Shown one piece after another: positions 35,527 through 43,864 of a stretch of 64,000 bases of DNA. The position numbers and the translations under genes were made by a program. Each line of letters opens with the position of its first letter. The stretch's first letter is position 1. The notes below the pieces were generated by a model. That model had not been told where the DNA came from and did no database searches. It worked only from the letters and a program-made list of their open reading frames with translations. Origin of the DNA: Myroides odoratimimus (GTDB lineage Bacteria > Bacteroidota > Bacteroidia > Flavobacteriales > Flavobacteriaceae); contig NZ_BCMQ01000006.1 of NCBI RefSeq assembly GCF_001485415.1, positions 186,001 to 250,000 on the forward strand, given 5' to 3'.

Positions 35527-36006
35527 ATGAAAAAGATTATCGTTGTAGTAGGTTTTATTTTTGCTTTCATTTCTATGGGTTGTGGAAATAATAGTGCTAC
35601 TGCAGGCAATGCTCCTGTAGATCAACCGAATTTATTGACTTCTATGACAGCAGAAGATAGAGAGTTTAGAATAATCGAACAGAGTGAAATCAACACTCTG
35701 AATAAGACTATTATAGAGCAGAATTTAAACTCTATCGAAAAGATCATGCAAGAATATGCACCAGAAGATATGGCTGCAGAAGGCAATTACACTTATATCA
35801 TCACGAAAGCAACGACAACAGATCCTAATAAATTTACCCTTTCTTTATTAGAAGATGGGATCAATGATGATTCGTTAAAAGCTTTGAAAGTAATCATGAC
35901 TGTGGAGAAGAAAAAAGACACTTTTAGAGTACTTGGTATTAAAGAAAGTTACCAATGCTGGAAAGACAGAGGTCACCAAGACTGGGGAGCTGATTACTGC
36001 TTATAA
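35527..36006 (+). CDS. Hypothetical lipoprotein
   Basis: The 159-residue protein begins with a lipoprotein signal ending SMGC (residue 19). The mature part is acidic, with two cysteines near the C-terminus (QCWKDRGHQDWGADYC) that may form a disulfide. I do not recognise the family. A -7 box TACTTTTG lies at 35488-35495. Confidence 0.72.
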   Translation: MKKIIVVVGFIFAFISMGCGNNSATAGNAPVDQPNLLTSMTAEDREFRIIEQSEINTLNKTIIEQNLNSIEKIMQEYAPEDMAAEGNYTYIITKATTTDPNKFTLSLLEDGINDDSLKALKVIMTVEKKKDTFRVLGIKESYQCWKDRGHQDWGADYCL

Positions 36007-36040
36007 TATATAGACATACATTACCTCAATTAACTATAAT

Positions 36041-36071
36041 AAAAAAGTCATACTAGTAGTATGACTTTTTT
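36041..36071. terminator. Shared terminator
   Basis: AAAAAAGTCATAC (36041-36053) pairs with 36059-36071 around TAGTA, between convergent genes. Confidence 0.85.
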
Positions 36072-36084
36072 TGTATTATTTAGC

Positions 36085-36321
36085 TTATTCAGCTTGCTCT
36101 GCTTGAGGCTCATCTTCTTTTCTTCCAATATTCATATTTGGGAATTTTTGTTGAATAGATTTCAAAGCGAACTCATTGATTTCATTCATTGCTTCTGGTG
36201 AAGGCAATTTCATTGTTTCTGCATTGTGCTTTAAAACTTCTTCTAATAAAATCTGTGTTCTTAATAATTGAAAATTTAAATCAATTATTTCTCCTGCTAC
36301 ATCAATGTCTCCTAATGTCAT
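36085..36321 (-). CDS. Small conserved-looking protein of unknown function
   Basis: The 78-residue protein is mostly helical and acidic (VAGEIIDLNFQLLRTQILLE), with a disordered tail ending QAEQAE. No known domain is recognised. It is 84 bases upstream of lysA on the same strand and lies just downstream in transcription from it, so it may be the last gene of the lysine unit. Confidence 0.6.
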   Translation of the reverse strand: MTLGDIDVAGEIIDLNFQLLRTQILLEEVLKHNAETMKLPSPEAMNEINEFALKSIQQKFPNMNIGRKEDEPQAEQAE

Positions 36322-36404
36322 TATTACTCTTTTTTAAATTTATAACTTTCTATTGTTCGAACTCAAATTTAACAAACTATTCTTAATATGAAACTATTTT
36401 AATG

Positions 36405-37571
36405 TTATTCTTTGAAAAAATATTCTAACTCTTGTCTCAAGTTATAACGCGATGACATCACCTCTCCATAAGCTCCTGCAGAACGAATAGCGATTAGGTC
36501 TCCTCTTTTTAATTTTGGAAGTAAAACATCTTTGCCAAAACAGTCACTACTCTCACAGATCGGCCCTACTACATCATACTTCACTTCTGTTTCGTTAGTC
36601 ACCTCATCCGCATATTTATCAGATAGTAATTCTACCTTGTGATACGCTTGGTATAAGGCAGGTCTTAATAACTCTGTCATACCTGCATCTAGAATAGCAA
36701 AGTTCTTCTTCAGTCCTTCCTTTATATATAACACTCTACTGATCAGAGTCCCACTATTCGCAATGATAGAACGCCCTAGTTCAAAGTGAATTTGTTGATG
36801 TGGTCTCACGTCTAGAAACTCGTGGAACAAATAGAAGAAATTAGAAAAGTTAACAATAGCTTCTTCATCAGGTTCGCTATAATTAATCCCTAATCCTCCA
36901 CCTAAGTTTAACACAGGTACATCATGTCCTCTCTCATAGAACCAAGTATTCCATTCATTTACTTTTAGACATAGACGTTTGAACACATTCAGGTCCGTGA
37001 TCTGCGATCCCACGTGGAAGTGCAATCCTATTAATTCTAAATATTCATTCTTATTGATGATCTCGATACAGTTCATTAACTCATGCATCATGATACCAAA
37101 CTTATTCTCATCTAATCCCGTAGTGATATAGTGATGCGTCTTTGCATCAACATTAGGGTTTATACGCAAGGCGATACGCCCTTTTAGCTGATGCTTAGTA
37201 GCCAAATCACCTATCACTTGTAGCTCTTGTACAGACTCTATATTAAACGACATAATCTGATTCTCTAACCCGATTAATATCTCTCTATCTGTCTTACCTA
37301 CTCCTGCGAACACGATATCTGATGGAGAGAAGCCTTCTGCTATAGAGCGCTCTATCTCTAGCCCACTCACACAGTCTGCACCGAAGCCGTGAGCACTAAT
37401 CTCTCTTAAGATACGCGGATTATTATTAGCCTTTATAGCATAGTGAATATGATAACCAAAACGATCTGCTGCACTCTTAGCGACAGATAGTGTTTCTCTT
37501 AAAAGTGGTAAATCGTAGTAATATAAAGGAGTCTCTACTCCTTCTAATTCTTGTATTATCTCTCTTGTCAT
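36405..37571 (-). CDS. lysA: Diaminopimelate decarboxylase
   Basis: LysA is the PLP enzyme for the last step of lysine synthesis, from meso-diaminopimelate to lysine. The 388-residue protein has the PLP lysine in IHYAIKANNNPRIL, GVGKTDREI, the VHFHVGSQ-like GLHFHVGSQI, VLNLGGGLGINY and the substrate Cys in GPICESSDCFG. It begins 12 bases after lysC, so both share the Lys leader control upstream. Confidence 0.96.
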   Translation of the reverse strand: MTREIIQELEGVETPLYYYDLPLLRETLSVAKSAADRFGYHIHYAIKANNNPRILREISAHGFGADCVSGLEIERSIAEGFSPSDIVFAGVGKTDREILIGLENQIMSFNIESVQELQVIGDLATKHQLKGRIALRINPNVDAKTHHYITTGLDENKFGIMMHELMNCIEIINKNEYLELIGLHFHVGSQITDLNVFKRLCLKVNEWNTWFYERGHDVPVLNLGGGLGINYSEPDEEAIVNFSNFFYLFHEFLDVRPHQQIHFELGRSIIANSGTLISRVLYIKEGLKKNFAILDAGMTELLRPALYQAYHKVELLSDKYADEVTNETEVKYDVVGPICESSDCFGKDVLLPKLKRGDLIAIRSAGAYGEVMSSRYNLRQELEYFFKE

Positions 37572-37583
37572 CCTATTCCTTGT

Positions 37584-38903
37584 TTAAAATAATCTACTGT
37601 GTAATGATCTCAATGCTTCTAACTTCTGACTAGCTGGAACTAAAATAGATATATTATGCTCACTTCCACCATACGATATCATACGGATAGGCAAGTGCTT
37701 CACTGCTTCAGAGACGATAGTAGCATGCCCTAATTTATTATTTCTAAAATCTCCTACGATACAGATGATAGCCTGATCTGTATCTACCTCTACATGACCG
37801 AAGAAGTTTAGCTCTTCTATAATCTCTTTTAGATACTGCGTATTATCTATGGTTAGTGATACAGCTACCTCAGAAGTAGTGATCATATCTATCGGCGTTT
37901 TATATCGTTCGAATACTTCGAATACTCGTCTTAAAAAACCGTATGCTAATAACATACGCGAAGAGTGAATACGTATAGCCGTAATACCATCCTTAGCCGC
38001 TATCGCCACGATCTGATCATCATTCTGGCAGTTATCTGAGATTAAAGTACCTGGTGCACTTAACTCCATCGTATCTAATAATCGTACAGGTACATTAAAT
38101 CTCTTCGCAGGGAATACACTCTGTGGGTGTAGAATCTTTGCCCCAAAATAAGCCAACTCTGCTGCCTCATCAAAGCTCAGATTAGCAATAGGCTTGGTAT
38201 TCGGTACATAACGAGGATCGTTATTATGGAATCCGTCTATATCTGTCCAGATCTGTATCTCTTCTGCTTGTAACACTGCTCCTATTAGAGAAGCTGTATA
38301 ATCAGACCCACCTCTTCTAAGGTTGTCTATTTCACCAAAAGCATTGCGACAGATATACCCTTGTGTAATAAATAAGGTATCTTTAGGATACTGTGCTAAT
38401 AGAGCACTTGCTTGAGTACGGATATAGTCAAGATTAGGTTCTTGTTCTTCATCGATACGCATAAAATCAAGTGCTGGAAGTAATACAGAGCTTACCCCAA
38501 TCTCTTTTAAGTAAAAGTGAAATAGCGTAGTAGATAGTAACTCTCCTTGTGCTAATGCTATTCTTTCTTCTATCGCAGTAAATAGATCATTGCTAAAAGA
38601 CTCTAACAAATTAAAGTGGTGATCTATTACTTCTGTCGCCATCCGCAGACCCTCCTCTGTTTTAAATAATTGCTTTATGAAAGTTTTATAAGTAGCATAT
38701 AGGTTATCGATTTGTTTCTTTGCATCCTCCTTTTTGCCATTAGTATACGCTTCTGCTATTCCTACTAAGGCATTAGTAGTACCTGACACAGCAGATAAGA
38801 CTACTAAATGACGATCGCTTTGCTGCGAATGAATAATCGGCAACAACTGTTGCATCCTTTCTGGGCTTCCTACTGAAGTACCTCCAAATTTTAAAACTTT
38901 CAT
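37584..38903 (-). CDS. lysC: Aspartate kinase (monofunctional)
   Basis: LysC phosphorylates aspartate, the entry to lysine, threonine and methionine synthesis. The 439-residue protein has the kinase start KVLKFGGTSVGSPERM, the catalytic LRRGGSDYTASLIGA, WTDIDGFHNNDPR, and two C-terminal ACT domains (about 310-439) for amino-acid feedback. No homoserine dehydrogenase is fused. It heads lysC-lysA. About 80 bases upstream is a terminator, preceded by a lysine-rich leader peptide, which suggests attenuation by lysyl-tRNA supply. Confidence 0.96.
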   Translation of the reverse strand: MKVLKFGGTSVGSPERMQQLLPIIHSQQSDRHLVVLSAVSGTTNALVGIAEAYTNGKKEDAKKQIDNLYATYKTFIKQLFKTEEGLRMATEVIDHHFNLLESFSNDLFTAIEERIALAQGELLSTTLFHFYLKEIGVSSVLLPALDFMRIDEEQEPNLDYIRTQASALLAQYPKDTLFITQGYICRNAFGEIDNLRRGGSDYTASLIGAVLQAEEIQIWTDIDGFHNNDPRYVPNTKPIANLSFDEAAELAYFGAKILHPQSVFPAKRFNVPVRLLDTMELSAPGTLISDNCQNDDQIVAIAAKDGITAIRIHSSRMLLAYGFLRRVFEVFERYKTPIDMITTSEVAVSLTIDNTQYLKEIIEELNFFGHVEVDTDQAIICIVGDFRNNKLGHATIVSEAVKHLPIRMISYGGSEHNISILVPASQKLEALRSLHSRLF

Positions 38904-38985
38904 ATAAAATTAATTTGTTATTAAATGTATTCTCTTTACTCAGATCAAAAACTATACTATTCTGTAATACCCTCTGACCATAAAC

Positions 38986-39021
38986 CAAAAAAAGGGGCTT
39001 GTCGTGATGACAAGCCCCTTT
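38986..39021 (-). terminator. Attenuator terminator upstream of lysC
   Basis: AAAGGGGCTTGTC (38991-39003) pairs with 39009-39021 around a 5-base loop; on the minus strand T7 follows. It lies within the lysC leader RNA, before the start codon. Confidence 0.9.
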
Positions 39022-39089
39022 AGTATATCTTTAGTTCATATCCATAGGAAAGCTGCTCACGACGTCGGACGTAAGTACTGTTTCTTTCC
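38986..39089 (-). promoter_or_regulatory. Predicted lysine attenuator of lysC-lysA
   Basis: In the minus-strand RNA, GGAAAG (39084-39089) with CTTTCC (39047-39052) and CTTACG (39070-39075) with CGTGAG (39056-39061) form hairpin 1:2. GTCGTGA (39057-39063) can instead pair with TCACGAC of the terminator loop and 3' arm (39001-39007), extended by AGC/GCU. The Lys codons overlie the 5' side of hairpin 1:2. A ribosome stalled there would free the antiterminator, as in classical attenuation. Confidence 0.65.
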
Positions 39090-39122
39090 CTTCTTTATAA
39101 TTGATATAAACATTTTCTTCAT
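39057..39122 (-). CDS. Lysine-rich leader peptide
   Basis: A 21-codon ORF runs from ATG 39120-39122 to TGA 39057-39059. It has six Lys, including the block Lys-Lys-Gly-Lys-Lys at codons 10-14. It follows a strong promoter by about 10 bases and precedes the lysC terminator. The gene, the codons and the RNA structure all point to sensing of charged tRNA-Lys. The start could also be the second ATG at codon 4. Confidence 0.7.
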   Translation of the reverse strand: MKKMFISIIKKGKKQYLRPTS

Positions 39123-39132
39123 TGATTTGGGA

Positions 39133-39161
39133 CAAATATAAACACTTTATTTAATAACCAA
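39133..39161 (-). promoter_or_regulatory. lysC-lysA promoter
   Basis: On the minus strand, TTG (39159-39161), 18 bases and TATATTTG (39133-39140) fit the Bacteroidota consensus. The box ends 10 bases before the leader peptide ATG. Confidence 0.72.
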
Positions 39162-39312
39162 CACTTTAAAACAACTTTTTTAAATAAACTGTAAAGCTTA
39201 ATCACCTCTGTTTTAAAAAATCTTACCACAATATCTCTTCTCTATTCTCATATAAGAGATAACTAAAAAGAATAACCTTATTCTTAGTTAATAAAGTAGT
39301 ATCCTCTTTAAA

Positions 39313-39353
39313 ACAAAAAAAAGAGACAATACAATAATATCGTATCATCTCTT
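39313..39353 (-). terminator. Terminator of the NlpE-like gene
   Basis: AAGAGA-CA-ATAC pairs with GTAT-CA-TCTCTT (symmetric internal loop); T8 follows on the minus strand. Confidence 0.65.
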
Positions 39354-39378
39354 CTTGTTCAATTTATGGAAAACTATT

Positions 39379-39843
39379 TTATTTCTTCACTAATATATAA
39401 TCTCCAGATTCATGCTCATTCACCACATCTCCTTCACTATCTAGAAAGTATAATTTGCCTTCTTTTACTAAGAAAGCATGTGCAGCACTATACTCATCTT
39501 CTCTCAGGTACAGTCTATCTTGCTCTAGCTCCCACTCTCCCTCTTCATGATGTGTACCTGTGGAGCTAATGACTCTATACACATACTTATTACCTTCTTT
39601 GATCTGAGCAGATACTTGGAGTACCTCCATATCTTCTCCTTCCTCAGTCCAAGGAAACTTTCCTGCATAAGTACCATATAGCACCTCTTTCTCCTCTACT
39701 CCTTCTTCAGTAGGAGTTATACTACTTTGTTCTGATGGAGTAGGCACTTCTATAGTCTGCTCTACTTCTTTACTATCCTTACACTGTGAGAAACACACAC
39801 CTAATAAAGAAAGTAATATTACCACAACACTTCTTTTCATCAT
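39379..39843 (-). CDS. NlpE-like lipoprotein
   Basis: The 154-residue protein has an export signal ending at a Cys (CFSQC, residue 21; not a perfect lipobox). After a Ser/Thr/Glu linker, a small beta-barrel pattern starts GTYAGKFPWTEEGEDMEVLQV, followed by YVYRVISSTGTHHEEGEWEL. This resembles the N-terminal domain of NlpE, a lipoprotein tied to envelope and copper stress. The role here is not known. Confidence 0.65.
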   Translation of the reverse strand: MMKRSVVVILLSLLGVCFSQCKDSKEVEQTIEVPTPSEQSSITPTEEGVEEKEVLYGTYAGKFPWTEEGEDMEVLQVSAQIKEGNKYVYRVISSTGTHHEEGEWELEQDRLYLREDEYSAAHAFLVKEGKLYFLDSEGDVVNEHESGDYILVKK

Positions 39844-39890
39844 TCTATTTTTTAAGACAACAAAGATGAAGTATTTCTATCAAAAATTGA

Positions 39891-40718
39891 TTATTCTAAG
39901 CTCGCTTTTTCAGCTCTACGGTCCGCTTCAGAAGCAGACTCTGCCTTACCAAACTTCCAATAAGAATAAGCGTATAACTCATCCTTAGTCCAGTTTAATT
40001 CTTTTCGAAGGTAGTTTCTCAATTCTTTTACTGTATCAAACTCAGCCGCTACATATCCGAACTTAGACATCTCATCACTGTGCTCTGCTATGATTTCTTT
40101 TGCTTTCTTCGCCAGTTCAGAATTTTGCCCAGAAGTAGGGTTGATCAGCCATTCGATTTTAGACTCTGCATGAGTAGGTAGTTCTTGTATATCCTCTGCA
40201 CTTTCTACTTCTATCACAGCATTCACTCTAGCATCTACAGGTAGAGACTCTAATATAGCTCCTAATACTGGTATAGCTGTACCATCTCCTACTAGTATAT
40301 ACCATGCTGCCTCAGGATATAACTCACTAGGATCACATCCCATAGCTACACCTAGCGGATCACCGATCTCTGCATTAATAGCCCAGTTAGAAGCTGGCCC
40401 TTCATCACCATGTGCTACGAAATCAATGTATAACTCATTCTTTTCTAAATCTATCCCTCTATGTGTATAAGTACGTACATAAGGTTTGATTGATTCCTCT
40501 TGAGGCTTCCATGCCCCTTTCTCGAAGTCAAACTCTGGTAAGTGTACCTCAGCACATCCTTCTGGAGCGATAAATATCTTATTATTTACCCCTATCGTTG
40601 TATTCTTAAAATCTGCTACATCATTACCACTTAATGTAATACGTATATAATGTGGCGTGATATACTCTCTATTCTTTAATGTAAATACTTTGCGCTGTAT
40701 GTTACCTTTCTTTGCCAT
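39891..40718 (-). CDS. Siderophore-interacting FAD-binding protein (ferric reductase)
   Basis: The 275-residue protein belongs to the SIP/ViuB family, which uses NAD(P)H and FAD to reduce iron in siderophores in the cytoplasm. It has the FAD motif RTYTHRGID, IDFVAHGDEGPASNWA, a nucleotide-binding LVGDGTAIPVLGAIL and the C-terminal KELNWTKDELYAYSYWKFGK. A clear promoter precedes it. An AraC-type regulator often sits beside such genes, and here a decayed one does. Confidence 0.93.
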   Translation of the reverse strand: MAKKGNIQRKVFTLKNREYITPHYIRITLSGNDVADFKNTTIGVNNKIFIAPEGCAEVHLPEFDFEKGAWKPQEESIKPYVRTYTHRGIDLEKNELYIDFVAHGDEGPASNWAINAEIGDPLGVAMGCDPSELYPEAAWYILVGDGTAIPVLGAILESLPVDARVNAVIEVESAEDIQELPTHAESKIEWLINPTSGQNSELAKKAKEIIAEHSDEMSKFGYVAAEFDTVKELRNYLRKELNWTKDELYAYSYWKFGKAESASEADRRAEKASLE

Positions 40719-40758
40719 ATTGTTGTTTTATTCTTTGGTTCTATTTCTTTAAATCACA

Positions 40759-40786
40759 CAAATATAACTTTTTTATTTAGATTCAA
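40759..40786 (-). promoter_or_regulatory. Promoter of the siderophore-interacting protein gene
   Basis: On the minus strand, TTG (40784-40786), 17 bases and TATATTTG (40759-40766) match the consensus; the box ends 41 bases before the ATG. Confidence 0.7.
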
Positions 40787-40847
40787 TATAAACAGCTAGT
40801 TAAATCAGTATTTTATCCAATACTAACCACTTATTGTCCAATTAATT

Positions 40848-41123
40848 CTAATATGGAAGTACTACCAGTATCCTCCTATTATTACTAACATCAGCATACA
40901 CGCTGACTCCCCTTCTGATCTATTTTTCTTTTTTTCTATCCCTATCCTTAATGACATTACTATACTACCTTATAATTACTTCTATTTTCCATTTCGTATC
41001 CTTTATATAATCCTTAGAGGAGAATACTAGGATATTAAAAGATCACTCCTTCGACAAACAACACCTCAGCTCCACTAAACTCGGCTTATTGTCCATGTAT
41101 TGTCGAGCAATCTCTATACAATC
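40848..41123 (-). pseudogene. Decayed AraC-type regulator
   Basis: On the minus strand, 41123-41043 reads DCIEIARQYMDNKPSLVEL then RCCLSKE and a stop. This is close to the first helix-turn-helix of AraC-family activators (helix, then PSLxELA). A second stretch at 40916-40848 reads RRGVSVYADVSNNRRILV, like the FGxSVYxYLxNRRM region of the same domain. Stops and shifts separate them. The position upstream of a siderophore-interacting protein gene fits a former regulator of that gene. The first stretch is convincing, the second less so. Confidence 0.5.
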
Positions 41124-41518
41124 CTATATTTTACAAGGGTTAAGCAACATATAATCAATACAGTAAAAAAACACAAAAACAAACCAAACAACTACAAATC
41201 AATCAATTAACAAAAAATATACTTAAAAAAAAGTATATCCTTTATTTTGAAAAACAATCATATTGACCGCTAAAAACTACTTTATAGAAAAAAAAGAGAG
41301 TATACATTCTATAAAAAGAAGATTTTAAAGCTAAAAAAGGAGGTGAAAATAAAAAAACAATATCTTTTTTTTAGAAAACAGATCAATATAAGTAGTCTGA
41401 ATCAGCACAGAGAAGCTTATTAAACTTTTGATAATAAAAGCCAAAAAACAGTGAATCGATAAAAAATGTTTCTATGCAAGATTATTAATTTATACTTTTG
41501 CTAAAAATATATTATAAC
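41124..41518. other. AT-rich gap before udk
   Basis: I see no gene here. GGAGGTG at 41339-41345 looks like a Shine-Dalgarno sequence but leads only to short frames. A -7 box TACTTTTG at 41493-41500 probably belongs to udk. Confidence 0.5.
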
Positions 41519-42127
41519 ATGCTTATTATAGGAATTGCAGGAGGTACTGGAAGTGGTAAAACTACAGTAGTTCAACAAATTATAAATGAACTACCGGAAA
41601 CCGAAGTTGGAGTTATATCACAGGATTCATACTACAAGGCGACTGATAATCTTTCGTTAGAAGAAAGAACGTTAATTAACTTTGACCACCCTCGTTCAAT
41701 TGACTTTGAATTATTGGTAAAACACCTAAAAGAATTAAAAGAAGGAAACAGTATTAACCAACCTGTTTACTCGTTCGTGAAACACAATCGTACTGATGAT
41801 TATATCTTAACTCACCCTCGTAAAGTAATGATCGTAGAAGGTATTCTTATTCTATGTCATCCAGAGCTACGCGATATGTGTGACATTAAGATATTCGTTC
41901 ACGCAGATTCTGATGAGCGTCTGATTAGAAGATTAAAGAGAGATATAGCTGATAGAGGTAGAGATATGATGGAAGTGGTAAACAGATATCAAACAACTTT
42001 AAAGCCGATGCACGACCAGTTTATCGAGCCTTCTAAGGCATTCGCAGACATCATTATCCCTAATGATACCTATAATACTGTTGCTATCGATATTGTTCGT
42101 ACAGTTATTAATGAAAAAATCGGTTAA
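41519..42127 (+). CDS. udk: Uridine kinase
   Basis: Udk phosphorylates uridine and cytidine in pyrimidine salvage. The ATG at 41519 (MLIIGIAGGTGSGKTTV) is the natural start, although the frame is open to 41498. That gives 202 residues with P-loop GGTGSGKT, QDSYY, FDHPRSIDFELL and RRLKRDIADRGR. It heads the operon udk-ftsB-mutA-mutB (gaps 17, 22 and 3 bases). Confidence 0.95.
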   Translation: MLIIGIAGGTGSGKTTVVQQIINELPETEVGVISQDSYYKATDNLSLEERTLINFDHPRSIDFELLVKHLKELKEGNSINQPVYSFVKHNRTDDYILTHPRKVMIVEGILILCHPELRDMCDIKIFVHADSDERLIRRLKRDIADRGRDMMEVVNRYQTTLKPMHDQFIEPSKAFADIIIPNDTYNTVAIDIVRTVINEKIG

Positions 42128-42144
42128 TTTACTATCTTTAGGCT

Positions 42145-42468
42145 ATGAAAATAGTTGAGACCCTAAAAAATTATAAATATGTAAGCCTACTAAAAAATCC
42201 TTTTTTTTTAGTAGGTCTTTTATTTGTAATTTGGATAATATTTTTTGACAGTTCTTCTTTATTAGAACAGCGGGTTATAGATCAAGAGATTAACAAGCTG
42301 GAGGACAATAAGAAGTACTTCGAAAACGAAATAGCAAAAGATAGACAGGCTATCAAAGGTCTAAAAAGTGGAGACGCTACAGAAAAATATGCTCGTGAAA
42401 ATTATTATATGAAGCGGGAGAATGAAGATGTCTTTATTATAGAGTTTGACACACTGTCTGCACAATAA
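42145..42468 (+). CDS. FtsB/DivIC-type septum formation protein
   Basis: The 107-residue protein has one membrane helix (about residues 19-37) followed by a coiled coil (INKLEDNKKYFENEIAKDRQ) and GDATEKYARENYYMKRENED, the DivIC/FtsB pattern. It should act in the divisome with FtsL- and FtsQ-like partners. Its place between udk and mutA is, as I recall, a common flavobacterial order. Confidence 0.85.
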   Translation: MKIVETLKNYKYVSLLKNPFFLVGLLFVIWIIFFDSSSLLEQRVIDQEINKLEDNKKYFENEIAKDRQAIKGLKSGDATEKYARENYYMKRENEDVFIIEFDTLSAQ

Positions 42469-42490
42469 GTTTCACTACCAACCAAAAATT

Positions 42491-43861
42491 ATGACTAACC
42501 AATTATTCGAAGAATTTGAAAAAGTTTCTTCTAAGGCGTGGAAAAACCAAATACAGTTTGAGTTAAAAGGCGCTGACTACAATGAAACACTTGTTTGGGA
42601 AAGTTTAGAGGGAATTAAGGTAAAGCCATTCTATCACAATGATGCTGATCACCGTCCGATTCCTGTACAGACTAGTACCTCTCATTTTAACATTGTACAG
42701 AGGGTATACGTTTTTGATATTGAGAGATCGATAGCAAAGACGCTTGATACACTTAATAGAGGAGCTGAAGTGATCTACTTCACGATAGACAATCCTTCTA
42801 TAGATGCTACAGAATTATTAACTGCACTACCAAAAACGCACCAATACTTCTTCGTATTTAACTTCCTAGATACTGCATATACTAGAAAGTTATCTACCTA
42901 TGCTACTAGCAATGGATATAAGATAACAATCTTATTAGACCCTATACACCAACTAACAACTGATGGTAACTGGTACACTAACCTGAACAGCGACCTAAGT
43001 AATCTAAATGAGTGTGTAGGTATAGCTAATAATGTAGCTATTCATGTAGATGCTACTGTGTACCAAAATGCTGGTGCTAATATGACACAGCAGTTAGCAT
43101 ACGCACTAGCTCATCTAAATGAGTACCTAAACAGAATAAAGTTAAAGAATACTCCTATTTATATAGAAACGGCTGTAGGGACTAACTATTTCTTCGAAAT
43201 AGCAAAACTACGTGCACTTCGCTTACTAGCAGAGCTAGTAACTAAAGAATACAACACAGATACGAAGATACACATCATCGCTATCCCTACTAAACGAAAC
43301 AAAACATTATATGACTATAATGTGAATATGCTACGTACTACTACGGAGTGTATGAGTGCTGTATTAGGAGGTGCTGACTTAGTTAGTAACTTAGCTTATG
43401 ATGCTATCTATCACAAAGAGAATGAATTCGGTGATCGTATATCTCGTAACCAACTCTTAATCTTAAAAAAAGAAAGTTATTTCGATGCAGTGGACAATCC
43501 TGCTGAAGGGGCATACTATATCGAATCACTTACTGCTCAACTAGCTGAGAAAGCATTAGAGCTGTTTAAATCAATAGAAAAAGCAGATGGATTAATCACT
43601 TCTCTAATCGAAGGGACAATCCAGAAAAAAATAAATGAAAGTGCTCAAAAAGAACAAGAGCTTTTCAACAATGGTAAAGAAGTCCTATTAGGTACTAATA
43701 AGTATCCTAATCCTCAAGATGTGATGAGTCACGACCTTGAGTTATTCCCTTTTGTTAAACAGAATCCTCGTAAGACGCTTATCGTTCCGATTATAGAGAA
43801 ACGACTGGCAGAAAGCTATGAACAAAATAGATTAGAGGAAGAAAAATCAACTAAACAATAA
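42491..43861 (+). CDS. mutA: Methylmalonyl-CoA mutase small subunit
   Basis: This non-catalytic partner of MutB forms the heterodimeric mutase that interconverts methylmalonyl-CoA and succinyl-CoA. The start at 42491 (MTNQLFEEFEKVSSKAWKNQ) fits homologues better than the ATG at 42446. The 456-residue product has the mutase barrel (GTNYFFEIAKLRALRLL, then AEGAYYIESLTAQLAEKALELF) but no B12-binding DxHxxG. mutB follows after 3 bases. Confidence 0.93.
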   Translation: MTNQLFEEFEKVSSKAWKNQIQFELKGADYNETLVWESLEGIKVKPFYHNDADHRPIPVQTSTSHFNIVQRVYVFDIERSIAKTLDTLNRGAEVIYFTIDNPSIDATELLTALPKTHQYFFVFNFLDTAYTRKLSTYATSNGYKITILLDPIHQLTTDGNWYTNLNSDLSNLNECVGIANNVAIHVDATVYQNAGANMTQQLAYALAHLNEYLNRIKLKNTPIYIETAVGTNYFFEIAKLRALRLLAELVTKEYNTDTKIHIIAIPTKRNKTLYDYNVNMLRTTTECMSAVLGGADLVSNLAYDAIYHKENEFGDRISRNQLLILKKESYFDAVDNPAEGAYYIESLTAQLAEKALELFKSIEKADGLITSLIEGTIQKKINESAQKEQELFNNGKEVLLGTNKYPNPQDVMSHDLELFPFVKQNPRKTLIVPIIEKRLAESYEQNRLEEEKSTKQ

Positions 43862-43864
43862 GGC

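Noticed and set aside
39022..39122. Possible known riboswitch (L-box or SAM type) before lysC
   Set aside because: The stretch is too short for an L-box and is explained better by the lysine leader peptide and its hairpins.
41343..41423. GTG-started 26-codon frame after a GGAGGTG
   Set aside because: Strong Shine-Dalgarno sites are not typical of Bacteroidota, and the product (Lys/Phe/Asn-rich) has no other support.
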